A DNA stretch of 64,000 nucleotides, taken from positions 558,001-622,000 of the forward strand of contig NZ_FQXB01000001.1 in the NCBI RefSeq assembly GCF_900129845.1, read 5' to 3'. Made by a program: the position numbers and the translations under genes. Below are positions 44,080-53,417 of the stretch, piece by piece. The notes under the pieces were generated by a model that ran no database searches, was not told where the DNA came from, and saw only the letters and a list, made by a program, of their open reading frames with translations. The DNA comes from Cognatiyoonia sediminum. GTDB taxonomy: Bacteria; Pseudomonadota; Alphaproteobacteria; Rhodobacterales; Rhodobacteraceae. Position 1 is the stretch's first letter; each line of letters opens with the position of its first letter.

Positions 44080-45480
44080 ATGGGCGATATTCTAATCACT
44101 GACGACGAAAGAGACATTCGCGAGTTGATCGCAGATATCCTTCAAGATGAGGGGTTCACGACGCGTCTCGCAGGTAACTCCGATGAATGCATGAAGCAGA
44201 TTGAGACGGAAGTACCAGCTTTGATGATCCTCGATATATGGCTCAAAGATAGCAACATGGATGGGATCGATATCCTAAAGTCTGTCAAACGTGACCACCC
44301 CGAAGTACCCATTGTGATCATTTCTGGCCATGGCAATATTGAGATCGCCGTCGCGGCCATCAAGCAAGGTGCCTACGACTTTATTGAGAAGCCCTTCAAT
44401 ATAGATCAACTAATGGTCGTTATCCGTCGTGCCATGGAAACGGCGCGCCTGCGCAAAGAGAACGTCGAATTAAAGCGTGGAGAGGCTGTTAGCGCCGATA
44501 TGCTAGGAGAAAGCGCGTCTTTCCGTACCCTGAAGTCGCAGCTTGATAAGGTTACGAAGTCCAATGGCCGGGTGATGCTGACCGGTCCCGCGGGATCAGG
44601 TAAAGAGATCGCCGCGAGATATATCCATGCGAATTCGGATCGTGCGGATGCGCCCTTTGTAACGGTGAGTTCTGCCTCAATCGAACCTGATCGCATGGAA
44701 GAAGTTTTGTTTGGCCGCGAAAGTGCGGGGCGGGGTGTTGAGAAAGGCCTGTTGGAACAAGCGAACGGCGGAGTAATCTACTTCGACGAAGTCGCTGATA
44801 TGCCAGTTGGTACGCAGTCAAAGATCTTGCGCGTATTGGTAGATCAAAGATTTCAACGTGTTGGTGGCAACGACAACGTTCAAGTAGATTTGCGTGTCGT
44901 ATCTTCGACAAACAAAGACCTGATGGAAGAGATCGACCTCGGCTCGTTCAGAGAGGAGCTTTACCATCGCCTAAACGTTGTTCCGATTTCGGTGCCAAGC
45001 CTCGAAGAGCGAAGGGAAGACATCCCATTGCTTGCTGAGTATTTCATCGAGTCCTTCAATAAATCTCAAGGATTGCCAATGCGCGAACTTGGCGAAGATG
45101 CCCGGGCGCTGCTACAGACGATGCTGTGGCCCGGTAATGTCAGGCAGTTGAAGAACGTTATGGAGCGCGTTCTTATCCTTGGAGAAAATACCGAAGAGAT
45201 TTCTGCGAAAGAACTTCCTGCGTCAGAAGAACCGGCAGCCGAAGAAGGGCGCGTCGTCCTGTCTGGCGGTTTGGCAACGCTTCCCTTGCGCGAGGCGCGT
45301 GAACTGTTCGAAAGGGAATATCTGCTCACTCAGATTAACCGGTTTGGTGGCAATATTAGTCGGACAGCCAGCTTTGTCGGGATGGAGCGCTCTGCACTGC
45401 ATCGCAAGCTCAAATCCCTTGGTGTTGCAACGACAAATAAATCCGGTGCGCGTGTTGCTTATGTTGAAGCGGACGCTTGA
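44080..45480 (+). CDS. ntrX: Response regulator NtrX
   Basis: Partner of NtrY. Receiver domain with D52 (MILDIWLKDSNMDGID), an AAA+ domain with P-loop GPAGSGKEIA and Walker B IYFDEVADMP, and a Fis-type HTH (GGNISRTASFVGMERSALHRKL). The segment that would hold GAFTGA reads LFGRESAGRGVEKGLLEQ, as in other alphaproteobacterial NtrX, so sigma-54 activation is not expected. ATG 44080 follows GAGGAC; the frame is open further upstream inside ntrY. 466 residues. Confidence 0.94.
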   Translation: MGDILITDDERDIRELIADILQDEGFTTRLAGNSDECMKQIETEVPALMILDIWLKDSNMDGIDILKSVKRDHPEVPIVIISGHGNIEIAVAAIKQGAYDFIEKPFNIDQLMVVIRRAMETARLRKENVELKRGEAVSADMLGESASFRTLKSQLDKVTKSNGRVMLTGPAGSGKEIAARYIHANSDRADAPFVTVSSASIEPDRMEEVLFGRESAGRGVEKGLLEQANGGVIYFDEVADMPVGTQSKILRVLVDQRFQRVGGNDNVQVDLRVVSSTNKDLMEEIDLGSFREELYHRLNVVPISVPSLEERREDIPLLAEYFIESFNKSQGLPMRELGEDARALLQTMLWPGNVRQLKNVMERVLILGENTEEISAKELPASEEPAAEEGRVVLSGGLATLPLREARELFEREYLLTQINRFGGNISRTASFVGMERSALHRKLKSLGVATTNKSGARVAYVEADA

Positions 45481-45537
45481 ATTGACTAGCTGTTAACGCT
45501 CTGTCACCACTATGACGTTGTCTGTCGGGAGAACAGG

Positions 45538-46914
45538 ATGAAAGTTATCATTTGCGGTGCCGGTCAGGTCGGCTGGCAGATCGCGCGACATCTTTCCGGC
45601 GAAAAGAACGATGTTACAGTCGTCGACAACAATCCCGAATTGGTGCGCAGGGCGACGGACACTTTGGACGTGCAAGGTATTTCAGGCTTTGCAAGCTATC
45701 CTGACATATTGGAGCGCGCAGGCGCCGAAGACGCCGACATGATCATCGCTGCGACCCATTCGGATGAGGTCAATATGGTGACCTGTCAGGTGGCTCATTC
45801 GGTCTTCGCCATTCAACGCAAAATCGCGCGTCTAAGATCGCAAAGCTATCTCGACGCGATTTATTCGGACCTTTATCGCCGTGACCATCTTCCGATCGAT
45901 GTGGTGATCAGCCCGGAAAAGGAAGTCGCCGAAGCCGCGCTTCAACGCCTCGCGGCGCCTGCTGCGTTTGACACGGAGAGCTTTCTCGAGGGTAAAGCGC
46001 AGCTCTTAGGCATAACCATCGAAGAGGACTGTCCGGTTATCAACACGCCATTGCGGCAGCTGACGGACCTGTTCTCAACGTTGAAAGCAATTGTGGTGGG
46101 CATCCGCAGAGAAGGGGCGCTTTTCGTTCCTATGGCGGGCGATCAACTGTTCCCGGAAGACGAGGTTTATCTATTCGTCGATACGAAGGACATGACCCGC
46201 ACGCTCGAGATATTCGGCAAGACACAGTCCAAACAGGAACGCATTGTGATTATCGGAGGCGGCAATGTTGGCCTTGGCGTTGCGCGGGCCTTGGAAGCAC
46301 GCACTGAGCGCGTTCGGGTGAAGATGGTTGAGCTTGATCGCGACATCGCCGAACATGCCGCCGATAATCTGGAGCGCACCATTGTTCTGCATGGCGACGG
46401 GTTGTCCTCCGGTATCCTTGAAGAGGCTGGAATTGAAAACGCCGACGCTGTTTTGGCGGTGACGGACGACGACAAAACCAACTTGCTCGCCAGCGTGCGG
46501 TCGAAGGAGATCGGCAATCCGATGGCGATTTGTTTGATCAACGACCCAACACTTGTGCCGCTTATGGGCCCGCTCTCCATCGACGCTTACATCAACCCGC
46601 GCGCAACGACGGTGAGTTCGATCCTTCAACACATCCGCCATGGTCGAGTGCGCGGCGTTTATTCGATTGGAGACGCCGAAGCCGAAGTTATCGAGGCGCA
46701 GGTCTTGGGGACGTCGCCAATCTCCGGCCAGCGCATCAAAGATATTGATTTCCCCGAAGGCACAATTGTCGGCGGCATCATGCAGAACGGCGAGATGCAA
46801 AAACCCAAAGGGGATACGCGCATCAATGAGGGCGATGTCATTGCGCTTTTCTGTTTGTCAGAAGACGTGTCCGAAGTTGAACGATTGCTCCAAGTGACGA
46901 TCGACTTTTTCTAA
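45538..46914 (+). CDS. trkA: Trk potassium uptake regulatory subunit TrkA
   Basis: Cytoplasmic NAD-binding gating subunit of the Trk potassium transporter. Two RCK domains are visible: the first starts KVIICGAGQVGWQIARHL, the second near residue 230 with RIVIIGGGNVGLGVARAL, each followed by a TrkA-C subdomain. The 458 residues are normal. It is overlapped by trkH, which begins at its stop codon. Confidence 0.95.
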   Translation: MKVIICGAGQVGWQIARHLSGEKNDVTVVDNNPELVRRATDTLDVQGISGFASYPDILERAGAEDADMIIAATHSDEVNMVTCQVAHSVFAIQRKIARLRSQSYLDAIYSDLYRRDHLPIDVVISPEKEVAEAALQRLAAPAAFDTESFLEGKAQLLGITIEEDCPVINTPLRQLTDLFSTLKAIVVGIRREGALFVPMAGDQLFPEDEVYLFVDTKDMTRTLEIFGKTQSKQERIVIIGGGNVGLGVARALEARTERVRVKMVELDRDIAEHAADNLERTIVLHGDGLSSGILEEAGIENADAVLAVTDDDKTNLLASVRSKEIGNPMAICLINDPTLVPLMGPLSIDAYINPRATTVSSILQHIRHGRVRGVYSIGDAEAEVIEAQVLGTSPISGQRIKDIDFPEGTIVGGIMQNGEMQKPKGDTRINEGDVIALFCLSEDVSEVERLLQVTIDFF

Positions 46915-48434
46915 TGGCTTCGGCGCTCAAGAAATTGCCGTTCTTCGTTGTATTAATGGGGCTTGGGTCCCTCATTATGATGATCCCTGCGATATACGGC
47001 TGGGCAACGAGCGACTTTGTCGGGATGCGGGTCTTTTTCTATGGAACCATTCTGTTCGGAACACTGACCTTGCTCGTCGGGCTCGCCACAGCAGGTTACG
47101 AACCTCCAAACTTAGCGCGCAGTCAGTTGCTCACGCTCGTGGCCGCTTTCACCGTCCTCCCTTTGATGTTCGCGGTTCCCTTTGCCGAAGCTACATCCAA
47201 CACGAGCTACGCGGATGCGTGGTTCGAGATGGTCAGCAGCTTTACCACAACCGGGGCAACGCTTTTTGATACTCCCGGACTGATTTCTTCCACTCTGCAC
47301 CTGTGGCGCGCGGCAGTCGGTTGGGTTGGTGGTTTTTTAGTTTGGGTGGTCGCGATTGCTTTGTTTGCACCAATGAATCTTGGCGGTTTTGAGGTTCGTT
47401 CACTTGGCGGATACGGTCAGCAAAATCAAACATCCATCGCACAAATCGGGAAGGTCGCCGACTCTTCTGAACGTTTGAACCGGTATGCAGTAGATTTTGC
47501 GCCGATTTATTTTGGACTGACAGTGGTTCTTTGGGTGATTTTGATTGTTCTTGGCGAAACGCCCAGCGTCGCGGTGATCCATGCCATGTCAACGATTTCC
47601 ACATCAGGCATCTCCCCAATTGGCGGAACCTATTTCTCTTCGGCTGGGTTCTGGGGCGAAGTCGCCATCGTGGTATTTTTCGTCTTTGCGATCTCAAGGC
47701 TGACGTTTTCGCGCGGATTTGTGGGAGAGACAGAAAATCCTCTTTGGAAAGACCCTGAGGTAGTCGTCGCAGGCATCCTCATATTCTTGGCAACAACTCT
47801 CTTGTTCGTAAGACACTTTGTGGGGTCGATTGATGAGGCATCATCTGACATCGCCGATGCTGCGCGGGCTTTGTGGGGATCATTTTTTACCGTTGTTTCA
47901 TTTTTGACGACGACTGGATTTGAGTCGAAATACTGGGATGCCGCGACTGATTGGTCTGGACTACAGACTCCAGGACTTTTGTTGATGGGTCTAGCCTTGA
48001 TTGGGGGCGGTGTTGCTACCACTGCTGGTGGTGTCAAACTCCTCAGAGTCTATGCGCTCTTTCGCCATTCTGAACGTGAAATGGATAGGCTGCTTCACCC
48101 TTCTTCTGTCGGAGGCGGTGGCAAAGATGCCCGAAGGATCAGACGGCAGGGTGCCTATATCTCTTGGATATTCTTTATGCTGTTTGCGATCAGTATCGCG
48201 ACGGTGATGTTGCTGTTGTCTTTAGCAGGTATCCAATTTGAGCGCGGCATGGTCCTTGCGGTGGCAGCGTTGTCTACGACGGGTCCACTAGCGACGATTG
48301 CGGCCGAGTCTCCGATTGACTACGCAGGTCTTCCAGTCGCTGCTCGAGCGATCTTGGGTGCGGCCATGGTGCTTGGGCGGCTCGAAACCCTTGCATTGAT
48401 TGCCTTGTTCAACCCGGATTTCTGGCGGAAATAG
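46914..48434 (+). CDS. trkH: Trk potassium transporter membrane subunit TrkH
   Basis: Potassium-translocating membrane protein of the SKT superfamily. About ten hydrophobic helices and four re-entrant pore loops with the selectivity-filter pattern TTTGAT ([14 protein letters not shown]), STSGISP, TTTGFES and STTGPLA are visible. The 506 residues are normal. It starts one base into the trkA stop, as expected for subunits of one transporter. Confidence 0.95.
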   Translation: MASALKKLPFFVVLMGLGSLIMMIPAIYGWATSDFVGMRVFFYGTILFGTLTLLVGLATAGYEPPNLARSQLLTLVAAFTVLPLMFAVPFAEATSNTSYADAWFEMVSSFTTTGATLFDTPGLISSTLHLWRAAVGWVGGFLVWVVAIALFAPMNLGGFEVRSLGGYGQQNQTSIAQIGKVADSSERLNRYAVDFAPIYFGLTVVLWVILIVLGETPSVAVIHAMSTISTSGISPIGGTYFSSAGFWGEVAIVVFFVFAISRLTFSRGFVGETENPLWKDPEVVVAGILIFLATTLLFVRHFVGSIDEASSDIADAARALWGSFFTVVSFLTTTGFESKYWDAATDWSGLQTPGLLLMGLALIGGGVATTAGGVKLLRVYALFRHSEREMDRLLHPSSVGGGGKDARRIRRQGAYISWIFFMLFAISIATVMLLLSLAGIQFERGMVLAVAALSTTGPLATIAAESPIDYAGLPVAARAILGAAMVLGRLETLALIALFNPDFWRK

Positions 48435-48538
48435 CAGCGTGCTGTTTTGGGGTTTTAACTTCGCGTTTCCCGCGACATACTAAGCCCATTGGGAATTGGC
48501 CCGGCGTTGGCCACAAAAAGAAAAAGAAAGGGATCGCA

Positions 48539-48772
48539 ATGGCGTCCGACAAAGCAAACCTTCAAGATGCTTTTCTCAATCACGTTCGCAAAACCAAAGT
48601 TCCAGTGACCATCTTTTTGGTCAACGGTGTAAAGCTGCAAGGCGTCATCACTTGGTTTGATAGTTTCTGCGTTCTTTTGCGCCGTGATGGTCAATCGCAA
48701 TTGGTCTACAAATCTGCGATTTCAACGATCATGCCTGCGCAGCCAATTAGCCTTTATGAAGGTGAAGAATAG
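48539..48772 (+). CDS. hfq: RNA chaperone Hfq
   Basis: Hexameric Sm-like protein joining small RNAs with mRNAs. Sm1 ([24 protein letters not shown]) and Sm2 ([10 protein letters not shown]) motifs are intact and there is almost no C-terminal tail; 77 residues, typical of alphaproteobacteria. A purine-rich ribosome site (AAGAAAGGGA) precedes it. A possible promoter (TTAACT, 17 bases, TACTAA) lies in the gap after trkH. hflX follows 2 bases after the stop. Confidence 0.96.
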   Translation: MASDKANLQDAFLNHVRKTKVPVTIFLVNGVKLQGVITWFDSFCVLLRRDGQSQLVYKSAISTIMPAQPISLYEGEE

Positions 48773-48774
48773 GT

Positions 48775-50052
48775 TTGCTTGAACACGACAAGCCCGTCAC
48801 GCGGGCTTGGGTGCTGCACCCTGACATCAAAATAGATAGCGCGCGTCGCGATGCTTCTTCCGGATTAGAGGAGGCTGTTTCGCTTGCGGTGGCTCTGCCT
48901 GACCTCGAAGTGTTCGGGTCTGATGTGGTGCGCTTGCCAAAAGTGCATCCCGGGATGCTGTTTGGCTCTGGGAAGATTGAGGAATTGGCCGCTGTCTTCA
49001 AAGCCCATGAGATCGAGCTGGTCTTGGTTGATGGTCCGGTCACACCCGTTCAGCAGCGAAACCTCGAAAAGGCTTGGAAAGTTAAGCTCTTGGACCGTAC
49101 GGGGCTGATCCTTGAGATCTTTGGGGATCGTGCGCGGACGGCTGAAGGGGTGCTGCAGGTTGAGATGGCGGCGCTGAGTTATCAGCGAACTCGACTGGTC
49201 CGCGCTTGGACACACTTGGAACGTCAGCGTGGTGGTCTGGGCTTCGTGGGCGGCCCGGGAGAGACACAGATCGAAGCGGACAGGCGTGCGATTGATGAAC
49301 AACTCGGTCGGCTTCGTAAGCAATTGGCCAAGGTTGTTAAAACGCGAGAGTTGCATCGGTCTGCGCGGGCGAAGGTGCCGTTCCCGATTGTTGCCTTGGT
49401 TGGCTATACAAACGCCGGGAAATCGACCTTGTTCAATAGGGTCACTGGCTCCGAAGTTTTTGCAAAAGATATGCTCTTTGCGACACTTGATCCGACGATG
49501 CGCAGGATCGAACTCCCTGCCGGTGATGAGGTTATTTTGTCTGACACGGTTGGATTCATCTCTGATCTGCCGACTGAACTGGTTGCGGCGTTCCGCGCGA
49601 CGTTGGAAGAGGTGTTGGATGCCGACTTAATCGTGCATGTCAGAGATATCTCTCACCCACATACAGAAGAACAGGCGCAGGATGTCGAAACCATCCTCCA
49701 AGGACTTGGGATCAGTGAAGATGCACCAAAGCTCGAGGTGTGGAACAAATTAGACCAGTTGAACGAGGATGACCGTCAATCTGCGGTAACTCAGGCCCAA
49801 AGGCGTCAGGATTTGTTTGCTGTTTCCGCCCTAACTGGTGAAGGGGTTGATGACCTGTTGCAGGTCATCGCGGAGACCGTGAAAGACCCCCGCACAGAAG
49901 AAACACTCTCTCTGCCGTTTTCAGAGGGGAAAAGGCGAGCGTGGCTCTTTGATGCCGGGGTGGTTGAAAAAGAAAACCAAACAGAAGACGGTTTTGAACT
50001 GTCAGTGCTTTGGACAGAAACGCAAAAAGCTAGATTTCATAAATTGAGCTAA
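48775..50052 (+). CDS. hflX: Ribosome-associated GTPase HflX
   Basis: GTPase that splits stalled ribosomes. The N-terminal nucleotide-binding domain and helical linker (LSYQRTRLVRAWTHLERQRGG, GGPGETQIEADRR) precede the G domain with G1 GYTNAGKST, G3 DTVGFI and G4 NKLDQ. The start is TTG at 48775, with GGTGAAG of the hfq end as ribosome site. The 425 residues are normal. Its end shares 4 bases with the convergent gene at 50049. Confidence 0.94.
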   Translation: MLEHDKPVTRAWVLHPDIKIDSARRDASSGLEEAVSLAVALPDLEVFGSDVVRLPKVHPGMLFGSGKIEELAAVFKAHEIELVLVDGPVTPVQQRNLEKAWKVKLLDRTGLILEIFGDRARTAEGVLQVEMAALSYQRTRLVRAWTHLERQRGGLGFVGGPGETQIEADRRAIDEQLGRLRKQLAKVVKTRELHRSARAKVPFPIVALVGYTNAGKSTLFNRVTGSEVFAKDMLFATLDPTMRRIELPAGDEVILSDTVGFISDLPTELVAAFRATLEEVLDADLIVHVRDISHPHTEEQAQDVETILQGLGISEDAPKLEVWNKLDQLNEDDRQSAVTQAQRRQDLFAVSALTGEGVDDLLQVIAETVKDPRTEETLSLPFSEGKRRAWLFDAGVVEKENQTEDGFELSVLWTETQKARFHKLS

Positions 50053-50789
50053 CCAGCAGCCTCAATCTTGCGACCTGCAGCGCTTGCCATTCGACCACTT
50101 TCGGGACGTTGCGCAACCGCGAGCGCTTGGTGCGCGCGGGCCATTGCATCCAAAACGTGTTCGCCAGATTGAACTTCAGTGTAACCCACAAAGGCAGAAA
50201 GACGGGCGCGATCGGCACTGTCCGCCAAAGGAATAAGGGTACTGCCACACATACGTTTTGCAATCAATTCGACTTCGCTTTGCGTTCTGTCGGACAAGAA
50301 AACTCCAAAAAGAATTCTGTCCATTCTGCCAATTTTGTCGCCTTCTGTTACAGTCGGCCCTAGGCGTTTCGCTAAGGATGACAGGAAATAGTCCCCGACG
50401 TGTTTTCCGTATCTACCATCGATGGAACTGATGTCATTGGCTTGGATAATCATGAGATATCCGTTTCCCTGTCGCCTCAATGGGCGTTCCAGTTGAGCAT
50501 AGAAAGACTGCTTTTCCAAAGTTAGGTCGTTCCATCCTTCGATATTGATTTCATCTACCGAGATCGAAGAGTTAGCGGACCGAAAACGCGTAGCCCCGAG
50601 CCTACATAACCCAATTGAAACCGCTATAAGAACGGCTACGCGCACCACAGGGTTCATGCCCTGAAATGGCCCGAAGACCATATCCAAGAAACCAAACACG
50701 ACATTTGCCAACACGAATAACAGAAGGAAATCGACGAGCGATTCCCGTTGAAAAAAGGAACGGTTTGAAGGCGATAAGGCTTTGGACAT
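50049..50789 (-). CDS. Membrane protein with degenerate GGDEF domain
   Basis: A 246-residue protein with two N-terminal helices (about 18-38 and 48-64) and a cytoplasmic GGDEF-like domain (about 105-225). The fold is recognisable from MIIQANDISSIDGRYGKHVGDYFLSSLAKRL, split around the usual D-x-N-x-x-G-H-x-x-G-D pattern, but the active-site loop reads GRMDRILF (154-161) in place of R-x-GGDEF. Diguanylate cyclase activity is therefore unlikely; a c-di-GMP or GTP-sensing or scaffolding role is possible. Codirectional with nothing close; its end overlaps hflX. Confidence 0.75.
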   Translation of the reverse strand: MSKALSPSNRSFFQRESLVDFLLLFVLANVVFGFLDMVFGPFQGMNPVVRVAVLIAVSIGLCRLGATRFRSANSSISVDEINIEGWNDLTLEKQSFYAQLERPLRRQGNGYLMIIQANDISSIDGRYGKHVGDYFLSSLAKRLGPTVTEGDKIGRMDRILFGVFLSDRTQSEVELIAKRMCGSTLIPLADSADRARLSAFVGYTEVQSGEHVLDAMARAHQALAVAQRPESGRMASAAGRKIEAAG

Positions 50790-50830
50790 TCGACCTAACT
50801 AACGGGTAGGTCTTAAAATGCCCTAAAGAG

Positions 50831-53296
50831 CTATTCTTCCGGAATAAGCGTCGTCACGCCAAGTGCCGCACCGCGGGCCAATGCTGGATCAAGCGACATA
50901 GGTATGTATTCCCCGCGTCGCCATAGTTCACCAAGATTATCGTAATACCTCGACAGCGGATGACCCGACTGCCCCGTGGCGGAAATAAATACCGAGCTAT
51001 CTGGATCGGCAAAGTCATAGACACCGCGATAACCAGCCGCGTGAACATTGTGAAACGGGTAGGGGTCGAGGCCCGATGTTCGCCCGCGCTGGAGCGTATT
51101 ATCACCTCCACTCGTCGACTGCCGAATATTCACAAACCAATTCAGAAGAGGCGCAGTTCCCAAAACAGGATGATCATGCGTTGCTTCATGTGCGTCACCC
51201 CAGCGAAGCGTTGCAACGGTCGATCCGTAATTCTCGTCCAGCCAGATCAAGGCATCTTCCAACGATTGCCGTGCAATATCCGTGCATGTCTCGACTGGTG
51301 CCGATTGTATCACATCGCACCACGCAGATGCGCCATCGGTATCGCGGAAAACCCGCTCGATGAAAACAGGATCTACATGTTTGAATTCCTGCGCGAGCAT
51401 TCCAAGATCATCGCGGATCAACCTGTCCTGAAGCTCTCGCATCCACGCCGCATAGATGAGCGGTTCGGGAAGGTGTTCATTCATCTCTCCGTTCCAATCG
51501 GCCAAAAGCTGCAATGCTTCCTGACGCCGACGCTCGATCGTCCCTTCGGGCGCAGCATCGCTTGTAAACCACAGATCCGCGCCAACAAGCGGAAGCAAGG
51601 AGCGGGCTGTAAAGCTCACAGAATCGAGTTGTGCTTCGATAAAGCTGTCACGCGTATGAACTTCACGCGTCTGCATTAGACGTTCCCAACGCTGGACACG
51701 CTGCGTGTCGCCCCAGCGGAAGCTGATGTGGTCCGGGAAAGGCTGTTCAATGGTCTTGTTGTTGGTGTTGCCGATGAGGCCGGTATTGGGATTTAGAAAT
51801 GATGGGTTTTCATCTGTTGGCATGAAGCCGTCCCACCGATTTTCGGCCAGGTAGCCAAATGTTGGGATTCGACCTTGCGATTGGTGTTCGGCGCTTCTGT
51901 TTGGGTTGGCGCCTGCAACAACCATGGCGACATTGTTGCGATCCGCCAGAGTGATGTTTTGAGACGGCGCCACGATCCCACGTGTCGCCTCCACCGCATC
52001 GGTCACAGAGCTGGCCTGCATCATAGAAATGGCAGCGCTCATCGAAGTGTCTTGGTCGGAAAACGCCGTCCACGCAAGGCTCGTAACATGGCCTGCTGGA
52101 GTGACCGCACCGACTTGGAGTTGATCTGGAGATAGGACAGGGCCGTTTGTCGTCCAGCGTAGTTTGAGTGTTTCAGCGATCCCATCTTTGACATTGATGA
52201 TGCTGTCACGCGCCTCAAAATCTGCCCAGCCATCCGGCGTGCGATATTGATTGGGATTGTCGGGATTTACCTCCTCAATGTAGAGGTCTTGGTCGTCGAG
52301 ATAGCTCGACGTCAGACCCCAGCCGAGATCGACATTGCGCCCGACAAGGACAATGGGCATCCCAGGGATTGTGCCGCCAATCACGCCACCGCGCTCAAGT
52401 TCCAGCCTGGCCAGATACCACAAGGTTGGCGCCGTAAGCTGCATGTGCGGATCGTTGGCAAGCAGGGTCGATCCGGTCGCAGAGCGCGAGATACCCGCAG
52501 CCCAAGCATTGGATGCGCCTGCGAGGTTTCTCGGTCTTATTGGAGAAAGCGGGTCTGATACCGGCGCCGCAGCAAATCCAAACCCACTGAGGTCATTCAT
52601 CAGGCTTGCATATTCGGGCAGTTCGGCAATGGCTTGAGTAGGGTCGTCGGGTAGGATGTCTCGCAACCGGTCTTCATCCGTCACCAAGGAAACCCGTGCC
52701 CGCAGCACCTCGTAGGAGGCGTGGCCCGATAATTGAACGGCCATCAGTTTCATGACCGCAAGGCTGTCTGCCGGCTCCCACGGGGCAATGGCATGGTTGA
52801 ACAGCCACATCTCTGGCGCGCCGCGTCCTCTGGCGCCTTTGTTCACTTCAGCAAACCAGGCGTTCACACCATCTGAATAGGCGCGCAACGCCAAGGTTGT
52901 TTCTTCGTCTTGCGCGTCAACAGATCGAATTGCGTGATTGTAGAGGTTCAGTCGGCGCATGAACCGATCTATGGGCAATGTGCGTTCGCCAAAGAGTTCG
53001 GACAAACGGCCTTGGATGGTCCGACGCAGCATCGTCATCTGCCACATGCGATCTTGGGCGTGGGCGTATCCTAGGGCGAAGAAGATGTCATTGTTCGATT
53101 GCCCAAATATGTGAGGAACATTGGCGTTGTCTCTAACGATCTCAATCGGTGCGTCGATACCTGTTACGGTATAGGTCGCATCATAGTCGGGAAGGGACCG
53201 CGCAGCGAAATAGTAGGTCAGAGCGAACGCCCCAACAGCTAAAAAGACCAACAAAGATGCGAGGCGTAGAAGCCACCGAAACAGAAACGCGATCAC
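50831..53296 (-). CDS. Penicillin-acylase-family Ntn hydrolase
   Basis: Amide hydrolase of the penicillin G acylase/AHL acylase family, 821 residues. An N-terminal hydrophobic segment (residues 10-30) sends it to the periplasm or anchors it. Autocatalytic maturation is expected at nucleophile S262 in AGASNAWAAG, followed by LLANDPHMQL; the alpha-chain part (residues 45-220) has the family EIVRDNANVPHIFG. Substrates may include acyl-homoserine lactones, beta-lactams or acyl amino acids. It lies 121 bases downstream of livM on the same strand. Confidence 0.9.
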   Translation of the reverse strand: MIAFLFRWLLRLASLLVFLAVGAFALTYYFAARSLPDYDATYTVTGIDAPIEIVRDNANVPHIFGQSNNDIFFALGYAHAQDRMWQMTMLRRTIQGRLSELFGERTLPIDRFMRRLNLYNHAIRSVDAQDEETTLALRAYSDGVNAWFAEVNKGARGRGAPEMWLFNHAIAPWEPADSLAVMKLMAVQLSGHASYEVLRARVSLVTDEDRLRDILPDDPTQAIAELPEYASLMNDLSGFGFAAAPVSDPLSPIRPRNLAGASNAWAAGISRSATGSTLLANDPHMQLTAPTLWYLARLELERGGVIGGTIPGMPIVLVGRNVDLGWGLTSSYLDDQDLYIEEVNPDNPNQYRTPDGWADFEARDSIINVKDGIAETLKLRWTTNGPVLSPDQLQVGAVTPAGHVTSLAWTAFSDQDTSMSAAISMMQASSVTDAVEATRGIVAPSQNITLADRNNVAMVVAGANPNRSAEHQSQGRIPTFGYLAENRWDGFMPTDENPSFLNPNTGLIGNTNNKTIEQPFPDHISFRWGDTQRVQRWERLMQTREVHTRDSFIEAQLDSVSFTARSLLPLVGADLWFTSDAAPEGTIERRRQEALQLLADWNGEMNEHLPEPLIYAAWMRELQDRLIRDDLGMLAQEFKHVDPVFIERVFRDTDGASAWCDVIQSAPVETCTDIARQSLEDALIWLDENYGSTVATLRWGDAHEATHDHPVLGTAPLLNWFVNIRQSTSGGDNTLQRGRTSGLDPYPFHNVHAAGYRGVYDFADPDSSVFISATGQSGHPLSRYYDNLGELWRRGEYIPMSLDPALARGAALGVTTLIPEE

Positions 53297-53417
53297 GGTA
53301 TGAAAACCCAGAAATGATTACCTCGGGGTTCTATAAAAGCAGGTGAAGCTACGCCACTGTTAAATCGGTGTTTGGCAGCGAAACGCTTGGTAAACGGCTG
53401 CCAAAGACGCGAAGGCA

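Noticed and set aside
50960-51679. A 239-codon plus-strand open frame
   Set aside because: Antisense to the penicillin-acylase-family gene.
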